From Desulfomonile tiedjei DSM 6799 (GTDB taxonomy: Bacteria; Desulfobacterota; Desulfomonilia; Desulfomonilales; Desulfomonilaceae): a DNA stretch of 64,000 bases. The translations under genes were made by a program, and so were the position numbers. Shown one piece after another: positions 8,355-18,625 of the stretch. Under the pieces are notes generated by a model. That model saw only the letters and a list, made by a program, of their open reading frames with translations, searched no databases and was not told the DNA's origin. The stretch spans positions 6,266,001 through 6,330,000 of the forward strand of contig NC_018025.1 of assembly GCF_000266945.1 (NCBI RefSeq). The letters are read 5' to 3'. Each line of letters begins with the position of its first letter. The stretch's first letter is position 1.

Positions 8355-8782
8355 CTAAAGGGAAGTTCTTGTTTTTATGAAATAGAGGACCTGGAGATTT
8401 ATGGGAAGCCCCTCAAAGTCACCGAGATCTCGGAAATCTGTGCGAAGACCGTAGCATCTTTTGCCCAGGCCCGCGGCGAATCCGATTTCACATGCCGTAC
8501 CCGAATCAATCTCCGTTCCGTCAAGCACTCCGAGAATAGCATTGCTGCAGCGTATGCCCTGCTCATTCATGCGGCCGATATCTGTGGCCACCTTGGCGAG
8601 TACCGCGATACGGCAGTCCAGTTCGTAATGGACTTGGCCTCGGTGACCATCGCCCCGAAAGCCTGTTCCCATGGATCGAAGATCACGCAACCGATTTCTT
8701 TGAGGCGGGCTTTTATTCTGTCACGATAGCTCTTCAGCTCAGGAGAAAATCCAAGGGGAGATGCAAGGTAAACGGTGGTCAT
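8355..8782 (-). pseudogene. frameshifted nucleoside 2-deoxyribosyltransferase
   Basis: From ATG 8782 the frame reads [13 protein letters not shown]...[13 protein letters not shown], the N-terminal half of a nucleoside 2-deoxyribosyltransferase. The C-terminal half, with [30 protein letters not shown] and the GLRTDFR block, continues in a different frame after about 8700-8600. The intact enzyme would swap bases on deoxynucleosides. One frameshift joins both halves into a full-length protein, so the gene is either recently inactivated or carries a sequencing error. Confidence 0.6.
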
Positions 8783-8902
8783 GTTGAACCTCGGAACAGC
8801 ATTGGAGCGACGCTCGCTTGGAAGGAACCACAGGATCGTGTTTTCGTCAAGGTGGCCAGTGGCCTCCCTTGGATGTTCCTTTCGCGAGTCGCGTTCCTTG
8901 TC

Positions 8903-9247
8903 ATCGGTTATCACCTCCAGTTTTTCCAAAATCTCAAACATGGAGATGATGCCGCGGCCGGCACACCCTATGCCGGGTTCTGGCCCGCCCGCCTCAATGG
9001 TCAGGACACCTCCGTATCCGGTTCTTACGATGTCATCACGGTTGATACCGGCCGGTCCGCTTTCCCTCAAAGTATCGAGCACGGTCGGCTGGAGACTCCC
9101 GTGATTGAGCATTCGAGTGGAGTCATGCTTGGGATCACAGCCGATCTGGAGCACCTTGTGGCCGGATGCGGCCAGACACACCGACAAATTAGTCGTGATC
9201 GTTGACTTGCCGATACCACCTTTTCCATATACTGCGATTTGTTTCAT
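8903..9247 (-). pseudogene. truncated nitrogenase-reductase-like (BchL/group IV NifH) gene
   Basis: The first ~115 residues are an iron-protein N-terminus: P-loop GKGGIGKST, then [10 protein letters not shown] and [15 protein letters not shown] with the first cluster Cys. CDPKHDST is the form seen in BchL/ChlL and other non-Nif reductases, while the true nifH at 47719 has CDPKADST. Homology ends after FEILEKL; the second cluster Cys and the whole C-terminal half are missing and the frame runs into unrelated sequence and then the deoxyribosyltransferase remnant. It cannot make a working Fe protein. The start at 9247 has GGTGGAAG upstream. Confidence 0.65.
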
Positions 9248-9401
9248 GCGTACGCTTCCACCTTCATTGTGATTCTGAGGATATGCCCTCCCGCTTTGTC
9301 TGAGCCGTCAACCTCCGGCTAATGAGCCAAAGGGATCATTCCAGTTCCTCTCTTTCCTCAGTGCGGCCGAGTGCTATTCAGTAGCGAGTGGCCTTGCTTT
9401 C

Positions 9402-10091
9402 TTAAGACGTGATTTGCTCATCTGCCTCAATGACTCCGTCCCGGATGACGATTGTCCTGTCGGTGACCGCGCCTATCTCTCGATCATGCGTGACGAGAAT
9501 GAAGGTAATTCCTTGGTCGCGATTGAGGGTCCTGAACACTTCGATAAGGTCCGCGCCTGTGCGCGTGTCCAGGTTTCCTGTGGGCTCGTCCGCCAAGATG
9601 ATGTCCGGTTTGTTCACCAAAGCTCGTGCAATCGCCACCCTCTGCTGCTGACCACCGGAAAGTTGAGACGGAAGGTGATGCGCACGATCCTCCAATCCCA
9701 CCAGAGTCAGAGCTTCCTGCGCAGCCTTATGGCGTCCTGCGGCTGACACGTGTCCGTAAACAAGCGGCAGCTCGACATTTCGCAAAGCATTGATACGGGG
9801 AAGGAGGTTGAATCCCTGAAAAACGAAACCGATCTTCTTGTTTCGCAGTTCGGCGCGTTGATCGCGGGCGAGGTTGGAGACATCTTCACCATCCAGAAGA
9901 TACCTCCCGGACGTGGGAACGTCGAGGCAGCCCAGAATATTCATCATCGTAGATTTCCCCGAACCCGAAGGCCCCATGATGGACAGAAACTCGCCGCAAT
10001 CTATGTTGAGGTTGATCTCCTTGAGCGCAGTGACTTCTCCAGCGCCGGTGCTGTAAGACTTCGTAAGATTCTGAATGACAATCAGTGACAC
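9402..10091 (-). CDS. LolD/MacB-type ABC transporter ATPase
   Basis: A 229-residue nucleotide-binding subunit: Walker A GPSGSGKST (40-48), signature LSGGQQQRVAIARAL (from 144), Walker B IILADEP (164-170) followed by TGNLDTRTG, which marks the LolD/MacB/FtsE subfamily. Such ATPases pair with a MacB-type permease and a MacA adaptor to push substrates across the envelope. No permease adjoins it, but a stand-alone MacB-type permease (33457) lacking an ATPase and a MacA-like adaptor (17343) lie in the same cluster. I infer the three form one exporter whose genes are dispersed; a separate function is possible. Confidence 0.85.
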   Translation of the reverse strand: MSLIVIQNLTKSYSTGAGEVTALKEINLNIDCGEFLSIMGPSGSGKSTMMNILGCLDVPTSGRYLLDGEDVSNLARDQRAELRNKKIGFVFQGFNLLPRINALRNVELPLVYGHVSAAGRHKAAQEALTLVGLEDRAHHLPSQLSGGQQQRVAIARALVNKPDIILADEPTGNLDTRTGADLIEVFRTLNRDQGITFILVTHDREIGAVTDRTIVIRDGVIEADEQITS

Positions 10092-10380
10092 TCTTGTCGC
10101 GGCTCCTCATGGAGATTTCCGTCGCCTTCCGTCAGAATTGTGGCTTTCTGGAAGGCCAACGCAGTGCTCTTCTCGGTCAGCATAAATTCCGCTGATGGCT
10201 GGTCTCCGCGTGAAAAAAGACTTGACAAGTCTCCCACCATAATACTACGGTTCTGAAAAACGTGCCACAAAATAAGTCGAAGCGGAAGATTCGTAGCAAC
10301 GAGTTCGTCTCGTTGTTCACGTCGCTGTGTCACTGGGTGAACTAATGGGTGAATCTTCCCAGGGAAACTGAAGCAGAAAA
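10092..10380. other. intergenic upstream of the ABC ATPase
   Basis: A minus-strand frame of 83 codons (10082-10333) overlaps the ATPase start but has no family resemblance, so I do not call it a gene. The region must hold the ATPase promoter. The part beyond 10381 is strongly structured and listed separately. Confidence 0.3.
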
Positions 10381-10446
10381 CCCCGGACCCCGCTGCAACG
10401 GAGTCCAGGGTCGGCGGGAATGGTGTTGAGCTTCCCGTGTCCCGCC
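10381..10446 (+). ncRNA. candidate structured leader RNA
   Basis: Two hairpins lie ahead of the secreted-protein/TonB-receptor genes. Hairpin 1 (10381-10410) pairs CCC.GGAC.CCG with CGG.GTCC.GGG around a CTGCAA loop. Hairpin 2 pairs GGCGGGA (10413-10419) with TCCCGCC (10440-10446). A GGGAA just upstream and CCCCGC inside faintly recall cobalamin riboswitch blocks, but the order and the B12 box are not convincing. It may be a regulatory leader or merely a terminator pair. Confidence 0.35.
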
Positions 10447-10597
10447 ATTATCCCCTGCTCCAGACCTCCGGTCAAGAATTAGCAACGAGCTGATCAACAG
10501 TTGTTCTCAGCCGCAGAGTTCCGTCTGCGGAATGGAGACGAATACCTTCTCACATTGGATTTCATTCGCCGGGCTTCCCGGCTTGGAGAGTCGTGCC

Positions 10598-11416
10598 ATG
10601 GTGCGCATTTTCTTGGTTTTCACTCTGTTCATTATGGTGTGTGTTTCGAGTGGTCCCGTTCTTTGTCAGAGCTTTCCGACTGCTTACCCGGGCTCTCTTC
10701 CGGGGGTACGGCCTTGCACTCCCCAGCGGCAGATGCAACCGGTGGCGAGAAGCGTAAACGTGACTGTTCCAGTTCCACAACCCCCAAAACCCTATATGCC
10801 GCCGACGTGTGCACCGGCGCCCTATTGCCCGCCTCCAGCGGCAGCGGCTCCCTCCCGGCCCATGCCTGTCAGAGTCGACATTGCTGTTCGCCCGGAAGCA
10901 TGCGATCGGGCACGGCCGGTACCTGTCGTGTATCGCGATCCCGGTTTTCTCGGACCTATCATCAGCCATTCTATCGGGCTCATAGGCGCAACCATAGCTG
11001 CCCCTTTTCGTGTAGCAGAGATGCTTTGCCCGCTGGACGCCCCCGCGTGTCCTCCCAAAAGACCGTGCGGTCCGCCTCCATATCCGGCGAACTGCGGCTA
11101 TCCACCGCCTGCGGCCCCCCAATTCGCTCCCAAGTGCCCGGTGCCGATTACGCAACCAGTGGCTCCGTGCCCGCCCGCTCTTACCTGTGCTCCGTGCGGA
11201 CCTTCAGTGGCTCCGCTTCCTCCCTGCGCTTCCCCGCCGCCGTGTGCTCCTTTTATACCGCCGGCGGTGGTGGAGCGCGACCAAGAGCCGCCTTGCGCTC
11301 CTCAAAGCCTTCTCGGAGGACTGATGCAACTGCCGTTCACCTTGGCTGAACGAGGACGTTTCATCGGTGACATGGGCCGCTCGACTGCAACAGCAGGTCC
11401 TGCGGTCTGCCGGTGA
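10598..11416 (+). CDS. proline/cysteine-rich secreted protein, function unknown
   Basis: 272 residues from the ATG at 10598 (GGAGAG eight bases upstream). Residues 1 to about 24 ([20 protein letters not shown]) are a signal peptide. The mature part is very rich in Pro, Cys and Ala, with repeated PP, CPP and CAP units, interrupted near the middle by a short hydrophobic stretch ([21 protein letters not shown]). There is no standard lipobox. I recognise no family. It heads a same-strand group with two TonB-dependent receptors, so an envelope or cell-surface role linked to their ligand is plausible but unproven. Confidence 0.65.
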   Translation: MVRIFLVFTLFIMVCVSSGPVLCQSFPTAYPGSLPGVRPCTPQRQMQPVARSVNVTVPVPQPPKPYMPPTCAPAPYCPPPAAAAPSRPMPVRVDIAVRPEACDRARPVPVVYRDPGFLGPIISHSIGLIGATIAAPFRVAEMLCPLDAPACPPKRPCGPPPYPANCGYPPPAAPQFAPKCPVPITQPVAPCPPALTCAPCGPSVAPLPPCASPPPCAPFIPPAVVERDQEPPCAPQSLLGGLMQLPFTLAERGRFIGDMGRSTATAGPAVCR

Positions 11417-11499
11417 CGCAGCTTCACCAGTCCGAAGTGTTTCAACGGCATCGGGCGACTACTCGCTCCATGTCGTATGGAAGAGGAGTCATGAACGCT

Positions 11500-13944
11500 A
11501 TGCGTTTTCATCATACACGATTACTTTGTCTGCTTTTTGTCTTCGCAGTCCTTCTTGCGATCGAAGCCCCTCTAACGATTGCTCAGGAAGTGACTCCCTC
11601 ACAGCAATTGGAACGCGTCGAGGTGGAGCCTCCAGAGCGCCGCCCAACGTCTGGCAGTGCGGGGACCGGCCAAGGCTTCGGTTACGATCAACCTATACCC
11701 GGAGGCCAGGAGCGTTCCGACTTCCCGCTTACGTCGAGTCAGGTGGTTTCTCCCACCGGACGGGTCGCCAATCTGGCCACTGTGCCATCGGCCATCACCG
11801 TGGTGGAAAATCAGGGTATCACTGCTCAAGGGAGAACGGGAATCGTAGACATGGCCACAACAGCTCCAGGCACATACGCCGGGGGCTACAGTACTGCAAA
11901 CATGTTTAATGCCCAGATCGGCATGCGAGGATTTGCCGCAACCCCGGCGTCGATAAACCGCACGGCCATCATTCTTGAAGGCCGGAACATGGAAATCCCC
12001 AGAAGTGAAGCAAACACAGGGTTCCTTTTTCCCGAGATCATCGACAGGGCTGAAGTGATGCGAGGTGACGGAACTGTCCAGTTCGGCAACAAGGCAATCG
12101 GTGGCTCCATAAATATCTTGCTCAAGAAGCCGCGCCAGAATCCGGGGACTTACTTCGGTGTCGAGGGACGCTCGTGGTACGGCCAGCGCGAGTGGGCCGC
12201 TACGAACCTCGTTCGAGGTCCGGTTGCAGCAGGGATTTTCTGCGGTATGTACTCGGAGCAGGGATTCAGAGTGTACGGGGGCGACGGTCAGAGCGAAGAA
12301 TTCGTCGGACGACCAGGCCCGTGGGAACTGTACAATGTAATTCCGAGCCTTAATTGGAAGATCACACCTCGACTCACATTCGACGTAACGTACGTGTATT
12401 CCAAGGAACGAATGGCAGCGCCTGATGACGTCCGGTTGGATCGATGGGACAGGCGCGACACGAGGGACGTAAGTAAAGGGCGAGCTGATGGCGGCGCTGA
12501 CGAACGTGTGGACAAAAACGTGCTTCTCAACCTGTATTACGATGGGGGGAGGCTCGGCAGTTTCGAGGTGAAAGGCTTTCAGCGGTACTACGATACTGCC
12601 AGTTACAGCTATCTATTTGCATCCGATTTCGGCAGAGAAGCCCAGTTTATCAGATGGGCCGATTCAGGGCTATCCCTGAAGTACACCCGTACGGACCAGT
12701 ACAGGTTTGTACGGAACGACTTGACGTTAGGATCAGATCTGTACGACGGGTTTTACGGCAGAGGAGCCAAAGAAATATCGGGAAGCGGCACAACTGCCTC
12801 GCCTTATTCTCTCATCTTTAAGAACGAAACCTCCACGTATCGAGAAAGCCTCGGATACTACGTCATCAATCAGATGCGATTCTGGGACAGATTGATCTTC
12901 GGCCTCGGTTACAGGATAGAGAATTACGAATTCAAGGACCTCTATTTTCAGAACCGACAAGGGACCGGCCGCGTCGGACAACGCTATCCCATGAACAAAA
13001 GCGCGGCCTTTTACAGTCTGGGACTGGTGTACGATCGTGAACTCGGTTCCAACATTTATTGTAAACACTCCCGGACCTACCGATTTCCTACTATCTCTGA
13101 AATGATCAACACCGGTCGCACATCAACATCCCATCCGAATTCCATCTATTTCCTGCAACCTGAAGAGGGTACTTTGGAAGAAGCGGGAATTCGCCACTGG
13201 TTCACTCCGAACATCTATGCGAGCCTCATATACTACGAACTGGAAATGGACAATGAGATTCTCGGAGACTGGGACGTGAGGCTTTCTCCGCCAAGGCGTT
13301 GGAATGCCAATGTCCCGCTTGTTGCTCACGACGGAATAGAATTCGAAGGACTGGTACGCTTGACCCCTCGGTGGACCCTCAACGGCAATTACACCAGACA
13401 GAGAGTTTATTACCGCACGGACAGCATAAATCCAAGAGACTTTAGCCAGGGCCGCTTAACAGACAAGTGGGTTCCCCCGAATCCAGGCGAAATGTGCAAC
13501 CTGTGGCTCAGTTATGACAACACAGACTGGGGATTTTCCGCATCAATACATTACCGTTACGTGGGAAAGCGATACTTCCAGGGTGACGACTTTAACGTGG
13601 CGCGAGACCTTGACGAGGTTAAGACCGCCGATCTTGCGGTTTCTCAGACGTTTTTTGATGGGCTAACCACTCTGTACTTCGGCATCCAAAACATCAACGA
13701 TCTCCAGTATTCATTGGCGTCGTACTACTACCTCTCGTCGGGAGTGCCGGTTTACCAGTTCTACCCGAATGCAGGGCGCACGTACTATCTCGGTCTAAAG
13801 ACCTCCTTGGATTTCGACAAGATGAAAGTCCCGAGCGGCGCGGACCTGCAGCGGATGCAAGAGCGGCTGTACGGGGCCGTGGGGAGTGGAGTAGACAGTC
13901 TGACAGGCGTTTCGGCCCGAATACGGGGATTAATGAGCTTGTGA
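11500..13944 (+). CDS. TonB-dependent outer-membrane receptor, copy 1
   Basis: About 814 residues. A signal peptide ([20 protein letters not shown]) precedes a mature N-terminus with LERVEVEP, a plausible TonB box. A plug domain follows ([49 protein letters not shown]) and then the beta barrel, ending near [12 protein letters not shown] further ~45-residue tail ([19 protein letters not shown]...) lies beyond the usual final strand and is shared with the next gene. Start choice: in both paralogues the ATG encoding MRF lies 11 bases after AGGAG. Receptors of this kind import metallophores, cobamides or haem; given the chelatase genes nearby, a tetrapyrrole or metal complex is my best guess. Confidence 0.85.
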   Translation: MRFHHTRLLCLLFVFAVLLAIEAPLTIAQEVTPSQQLERVEVEPPERRPTSGSAGTGQGFGYDQPIPGGQERSDFPLTSSQVVSPTGRVANLATVPSAITVVENQGITAQGRTGIVDMATTAPGTYAGGYSTANMFNAQIGMRGFAATPASINRTAIILEGRNMEIPRSEANTGFLFPEIIDRAEVMRGDGTVQFGNKAIGGSINILLKKPRQNPGTYFGVEGRSWYGQREWAATNLVRGPVAAGIFCGMYSEQGFRVYGGDGQSEEFVGRPGPWELYNVIPSLNWKITPRLTFDVTYVYSKERMAAPDDVRLDRWDRRDTRDVSKGRADGGADERVDKNVLLNLYYDGGRLGSFEVKGFQRYYDTASYSYLFASDFGREAQFIRWADSGLSLKYTRTDQYRFVRNDLTLGSDLYDGFYGRGAKEISGSGTTASPYSLIFKNETSTYRESLGYYVINQMRFWDRLIFGLGYRIENYEFKDLYFQNRQGTGRVGQRYPMNKSAAFYSLGLVYDRELGSNIYCKHSRTYRFPTISEMINTGRTSTSHPNSIYFLQPEEGTLEEAGIRHWFTPNIYASLIYYELEMDNEILGDWDVRLSPPRRWNANVPLVAHDGIEFEGLVRLTPRWTLNGNYTRQRVYYRTDSINPRDFSQGRLTDKWVPPNPGEMCNLWLSYDNTDWGFSASIHYRYVGKRYFQGDDFNVARDLDEVKTADLAVSQTFFDGLTTLYFGIQNINDLQYSLASYYYLSSGVPVYQFYPNAGRTYYLGLKTSLDFDKMKVPSGADLQRMQERLYGAVGSGVDSLTGVSARIRGLMSL

Positions 13945-14061
13945 CACGCTTTGGAGTGCCGATTCGAATCCAACGAGGGGTGAAGCGTCATCATCACCCC
14001 ATAGCTTCTGTCCGCCGGAGAGAAATGATTCTTGCTGTATCGAATAGGAGTATGGGCCGCA

Positions 14062-16542
14062 ATGCGTTTTCGTAATGTAGTCATTCTAAATGCCATCGCT
14101 TTCGTGATCGCTTCGACCGTGATGGCCGTTCCTGACTGCAAGGCCCAGTCGTCAGGTGCCTCACAGCAATTGGAGCGCGTCGAGGTGGAGCCTCCTGAGC
14201 GCCGCGTGACATCAAGCACCACCGGATCTGGGCAAGGCTTCGGTTATGATCAACCAATACCCGGAGGCCAGGAGCGCTCCGATTTCCCTCTGACTTCGAG
14301 TCAAGTGGTTTCCCCTGGTGGCAGAGTGCAGAATCTAGCTACGGTTCCTTCTGCCATCAGTGTGGTGGAGAATGAAGGCATCACCGCTGATGGCCGAGCC
14401 AGTCTGCGTGACATCGTTCGAGGGACGGTGGGCACTTATGTGGGGAGCACTAATTCTACCGCTCTGAATGCACAGTTCGGCATTCGAGGGTTCACTTCGG
14501 GGGTTACTTCGGCCGATCGGACTGCGATAATTTTAGAGGGCCGGAACCTTGAGCTTCCCAGAAGCGAGAGCAACGTTGGATTCATCTTTCCGGAAATGGT
14601 GGAAAGGGTTGAGGTCATGCGTGGTGACGGGACCATTCAGTTTGGCAATAAGGCCATTGGTGGTTCGCTGAATATACTTCTGAAGAAACCCAGGCAGAAG
14701 CCCGGATTGTACATGGGATCTGAAAGGACATCCTATTACGGTCAGCGCCACTGGATTTCAGGTAATCTCGTCCGAGGACCCCTGGCCGCAGGCATCTTCG
14801 GCGGCTTTTATTCAGATGAAGGATACCGACTTTACGACGGTGAAGTGGAGACGACGGGAGGAAGATATCAACCCAAAGAGTTCGTCAATCGACCCGGCCC
14901 GTGGGAGCTTTTTAGCGTTATGGCAAGTTTGAACTGGAAGATTACGCCAAGGTTGACGCTGGACGGCACTTACTTGTTCACAAAGCAGAGAAACCCTACT
15001 GCTTCAAATGTATCCAAAGATATTTTTGACAGAGGCGACATACGGTACGTGGCGAAAGGTTACGCCGACGGACCGGCCAACGATGTGTGGGACACGTTTA
15101 CGATTCTTAGGTTGTTGTACGACGGAGGAAGTCTCGGAACTTTGGAACTCCTTGCCCATCAGAGATATTACGACATCCGGAACTTCAATTACGTCTTCAA
15201 TTCGTCATTGAGCAATAGGGCGAATCTCTTGAGATGGGCTGACAATGGCCTCTCGTTAAAGTACTCGCGCACTGACACATACTCTTTTGTTCGAAACGAT
15301 CTCACGCTCGGCCTGGACCGTTACGACGGCCATTTCGGAAATGAAACTAAGAAGCCAACGGGAACCACGCCAACCATCTCTTTACGACATGACCAAGAGC
15401 AGTCGGCCTATCGAGACAGCCTCGCGTACTACGTGATGAATCAGACACGTTTTGGGGACCGAGTGATACTCGGTTTGGCGTACCGAGTCGAGACGTACGA
15501 CATAAAGGATCTCTATTTCAACGAACGTTCAAGTAGCTCTCCTTTTTCTGTAAACATTCGAGCCGCTCGAGAATACTACCCTCAGTTCAAGAGTGATTCC
15601 CAGATCAGCCTCGGCGTGGTGTACGACAAGGAACTTGGATCGAGCATCTATTATAAGCATACCCTCCCTTATCGCTTCGCCACCGTCGGCAACATAATCA
15701 ATACCGGTGGGTTGGCAGTAATTGGTACCCATCCGGACCCCATTTATTGGTTGGGTCCGGAAGAGGGCATTCTCAATGAAGTCGGGATTCGTCACTGGTT
15801 CACGCCGGACATTTATGCGAGCCTTGTCGGCTACGAACTCTATATGAAGAACGAAATACTGCAAGAATGGGACATGAGGCTTGCAACCCCTGCACGGTGG
15901 ACAACCAACGTACCGTTGGTTTCTCATAGAGGAATTGAGTTTGAGGGGTTGATAAGGCTTACTCCCAGATGGACGCTCAACGGCAATTACACCCTGCAAG
16001 AAGTGAGGTATCTCACCTCAAACATCAATCCGGCAAACCTCAGACAAGGGCGACTGGGGGGAAACTGGGTACCGCCCAATCCTGCGCAGATGTACAATTT
16101 GTGGCTGACTTACGAGAACAAAGACTGGGGGTTCGCAGCCTCACTCAGTTATAATTACGCATCTAAGCGCTACTTCCTGGGTGACGATTTGAACATCGGC
16201 ATTGATCTGGACGAGATCAAAGTCTTGAACTTTGCGTTGTCTCAGGACTTTTTTGACGGTCTCGCCAACGTTTACTTCGGCATCAAGAACGTAGCCGACT
16301 ACCGTTACGCGTACAGCACCATCTTTTCGATAGTGTCAAATCAACCCACGTATTCATTCTATCCTGAGCCGGGTCGCACCTTTTTTGGGGGCATAAAATG
16401 TAATCTGGATTTCAATAAGATGAAAGTCCCGACTGGTGCGGATCTCCAACGGATGCAGGAGAGACTGTATGGTTCTTTGGAAGGTGGGCTGAACGGTCTG
16501 GCTGGGGTACCCGGAAGGATCAGAGGCGCTCTATCCTTCTGA
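14062..16542 (+). CDS. TonB-dependent outer-membrane receptor, copy 2
   Basis: About 826 residues, a tandem paralogue of the receptor at 11500. The N-terminal region is almost identical ([15 protein letters not shown], then [19 protein letters not shown]), as are the plug motifs ([20 protein letters not shown]) and the post-barrel tail ([13 protein letters not shown]). Extracellular-loop regions differ more, for example around residues 110-130 and 310-350, which would fit a different ligand. The signal peptide starts at the MRFRN Met, 11 bases after AGGAG, as in copy 1; an upstream TTG at 14032 lacks support. It lies about 115 bp behind copy 1, so a duplication within one operon is likely. 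Confidence 0.85.
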
Positions 16543-16600
16543 GAGGGCATCAAACAACAGAATGCAAGCACAACACGACCAACTTTTTGGGAGAACAAAA

Positions 16601-17278
16601 ATGCGGAGCATTAAGCTCTTTCGTTTGGCGATCACACTAATTCTGACCGTATGGATAGTCCCCTCGGGAGTTGCAGGAGAGCCCCTGCAAAAGTGCTCCA
16701 TTCAAGGCATTCGGCCTGACTGCGCAAGAGAGCCCCAGTCTCGCCGAGGGCCGAGTTGCGGAATCGAACTCACCTGCACTGATAAGCCGATGCAATTGGG
16801 ATATTCCGATGGAGTCTGTTTTCGGGCCACCTGCCCGGGAATATGGGGTCTGATGCACAAGAGAGCCGACCAGGCCTCTTTCAGACGCCGATATTTCTCG
16901 TATCGGCACTACGCGTTCAACGGAACGTGGGAACTCAAGGGTCAAGGAATCATCGAATCCGGGCCAGCGGCTTTTCGTGAGCTCTTTCTAGTGCTTCCCG
17001 AAGATTTGATTGAATTCAAGCTGCGCGATCCGGATTGCAACGCAGCCATTGAGGTCACGAATCTGGGGTACGTCAAGAAAGGGAGCGTTGAGGAACTCAA
17101 GAAATGGGTGGCCTACAACACGTATTTGGAGAGACCGGTTTATCAGACTGCAGAATCGCAATTGCAGCGGGACCAGGCCGCGGGGCCTTGGTATCCGGGG
17201 TCACCTTACGGCTACGCGGACATCATTATAAGCCCCATGACCTACATGGGCCGTTTGTTGGGGCTGCCGTGGTTCTAG
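16601..17278 (+). CDS. secreted protein of unknown function
   Basis: 225 residues from the ATG at 16601 (GGGAGA upstream). The signal peptide is MRSIKLFRLAITLILTVWIV, cleaved near GVAGEP. The mature protein has about ten Cys clustered in its first third (KCSIQG, PDCARE, SCGIELTC, GVCFRATCPG) and a C-terminal YADIIISPMTYMGRLLGLPWF. I do not recognise the family. It lies between the second receptor and the MacA-like gene, and may be a periplasmic or surface partner of the receptors. Like the protein at 10598 it is Cys-rich, but the two are not obviously related. Confidence 0.65.
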   Translation: MRSIKLFRLAITLILTVWIVPSGVAGEPLQKCSIQGIRPDCAREPQSRRGPSCGIELTCTDKPMQLGYSDGVCFRATCPGIWGLMHKRADQASFRRRYFSYRHYAFNGTWELKGQGIIESGPAAFRELFLVLPEDLIEFKLRDPDCNAAIEVTNLGYVKKGSVEELKKWVAYNTYLERPVYQTAESQLQRDQAAGPWYPGSPYGYADIIISPMTYMGRLLGLPWF

Positions 17279-17342
17279 AGTGTTACGATAGTCTTCCCAG
17301 CGATTTTTTGGCCCTTTCTTGTGGGGCCATGGAGACCTTGGC

Positions 17343-18545
17343 TTGAAAAGAACCTTTCTCGTCGTAGCGTTGGTGGCGGTACCGCTTGCCTTGTACGCCA
17401 CCCATGTCCATTACGCGGACAAGCCCGCTGAAACCAAATATCTTACCGCCCCAGTCGAGAAAGGAACTGTACGCTCCGAAATCAACTCAACCGGCACCAT
17501 TAAGCCTCTTGTCGAAGTCCTGGTGGGAAGTCAGTTGTCAGGTACAATCAAGGAGCTTTATGCAGATTTCGAATCTACGGTAAAGCAGGGACAACTCATC
17601 GCCCTTATTGACCCGGCCACGTTCAAAGCCGAGGTTGACCAGGCTCAAGCCGACCTGGTTGCTGCTAGAGCTGCCCTGAATCAGGCCCAAGTAACTCATG
17701 AAGACGAACGACGCACACTTAACCGTAAGGTAAGCCTCATCTCCAATCAGTCCATATCTCAGAGTGATTACGATGCCGCCAAGACACGTGCCGACCGTGC
17801 AGAAGCTCAAGTGCTTTTGGAACAGGCCCGAATCGAACAACTGGAGGCAAAACTGCGAAAAGCTCAGGTTCAACTTGATTACACAAGGATAGTAGCTCCA
17901 GTGAATGGTGTGGTCACTTCGCGCAATGTAGATGTCGGCCAGACGGTTGCTGCAAGCCTGCAAGCCCCCGTTCTGTTCAAGATTGCCGAAGATCTGTCAC
18001 GGATGCAGGTCCATGCAAGTGTGGATGAAGCAGACATTGGTCGAATTGAGGCCGGAAAGGGCGCAGTCTTTACGGTTCCCGCATTTCCGGATGAATCATT
18101 CTTCGCCAGGGTCAAGCAGGTGCGAAACGAACCCAAAGTGGAACAGAACGTTGTTACCTACACAGTCGTCCTTGATGTGGACAACAGTTCCCTGAAACTG
18201 AGGCCGGGGATGACGGCAAATGTGACTATTCTAGTGAATGAGGTTCGTGATGTCTTGTTGGTGCCTGAGGCGGCCCTTCGATTCAAGCCGGCTTCTTCCA
18301 TGAAAGAACGCAAAGATCACAAGCCTGCATCTTCTACGAAGAAACCTCCGTCTGCTAAAGTTGAGCCTACTGTTTGGAAGCTGGATAATGGTCAGCAACT
18401 CGTACCGGTTAAGGTGCGAATCGGCCTCCAAGGTAGTGAGAAGGTCCAGGTTTTGTCAGAGGAACTCAAGGTCGGAGACCGTGTGGTCGTTCAGGCAGCG
18501 AGTAAGAAAGCCGCGGAGAAGCACCTCAAGGGCCTCCGCTTTTGA
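17343..18545 (+). CDS. MacA/HlyD-family periplasmic adaptor
   Basis: About 400 residues. An N-terminal membrane anchor (RTFLVVALVAVPLALYA) leads into the first lipoyl half (VEVLVGSQLSGTIKELYADF), a long coiled-coil hairpin (~residues 90-190, rich in Ala/Gln/Glu), the second lipoyl half (IVAPVNGVVTSRNVDVGQTV), and a beta-barrel/membrane-proximal region. A charged Lys/Pro-rich insert (KERKDHKPASSTKKPPSAK) interrupts the C-terminal part. MacA proteins bridge MacB permeases to an outer-membrane channel. Start: TTG at 17343 has GGAG eight bases upstream; an earlier TTG at 17319 is less well placed. The probable permease is at 33457 and the ATPase at 9402. Confidence 0.8.
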   Translation: MKRTFLVVALVAVPLALYATHVHYADKPAETKYLTAPVEKGTVRSEINSTGTIKPLVEVLVGSQLSGTIKELYADFESTVKQGQLIALIDPATFKAEVDQAQADLVAARAALNQAQVTHEDERRTLNRKVSLISNQSISQSDYDAAKTRADRAEAQVLLEQARIEQLEAKLRKAQVQLDYTRIVAPVNGVVTSRNVDVGQTVAASLQAPVLFKIAEDLSRMQVHASVDEADIGRIEAGKGAVFTVPAFPDESFFARVKQVRNEPKVEQNVVTYTVVLDVDNSSLKLRPGMTANVTILVNEVRDVLLVPEAALRFKPASSMKERKDHKPASSTKKPPSAKVEPTVWKLDNGQQLVPVKVRIGLQGSEKVQVLSEELKVGDRVVVQAASKKAAEKHLKGLRF

Positions 18546-18625
18546 ATTCGAGGCTAGCAGCAAAGCGGCTTAAGAGTCTCCCCTCTTCCTTCAAAGCGTC
18601 TCAACAGAAACGAGAAGGAAAGATC

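Noticed and set aside
8567-9247. A second functional nifH
   Set aside because: Only the first ~115 residues match; the second cluster Cys and C-terminal half are absent and the frame passes into unrelated protein sequence.
10334-10500. Cobalamin riboswitch
   Set aside because: GGGAA and CCCCGC elements are present, but the P4 stem, the GCCACTG-type block and a convincing B12 box are not; kept only as an unnamed structured region.
10501-11349. A 282-codon gene overlapping the secreted Pro/Cys-rich protein
   Set aside because: Alternative frame of a GC- and Pro-rich gene; the other frame has a signal peptide and a ribosome site.
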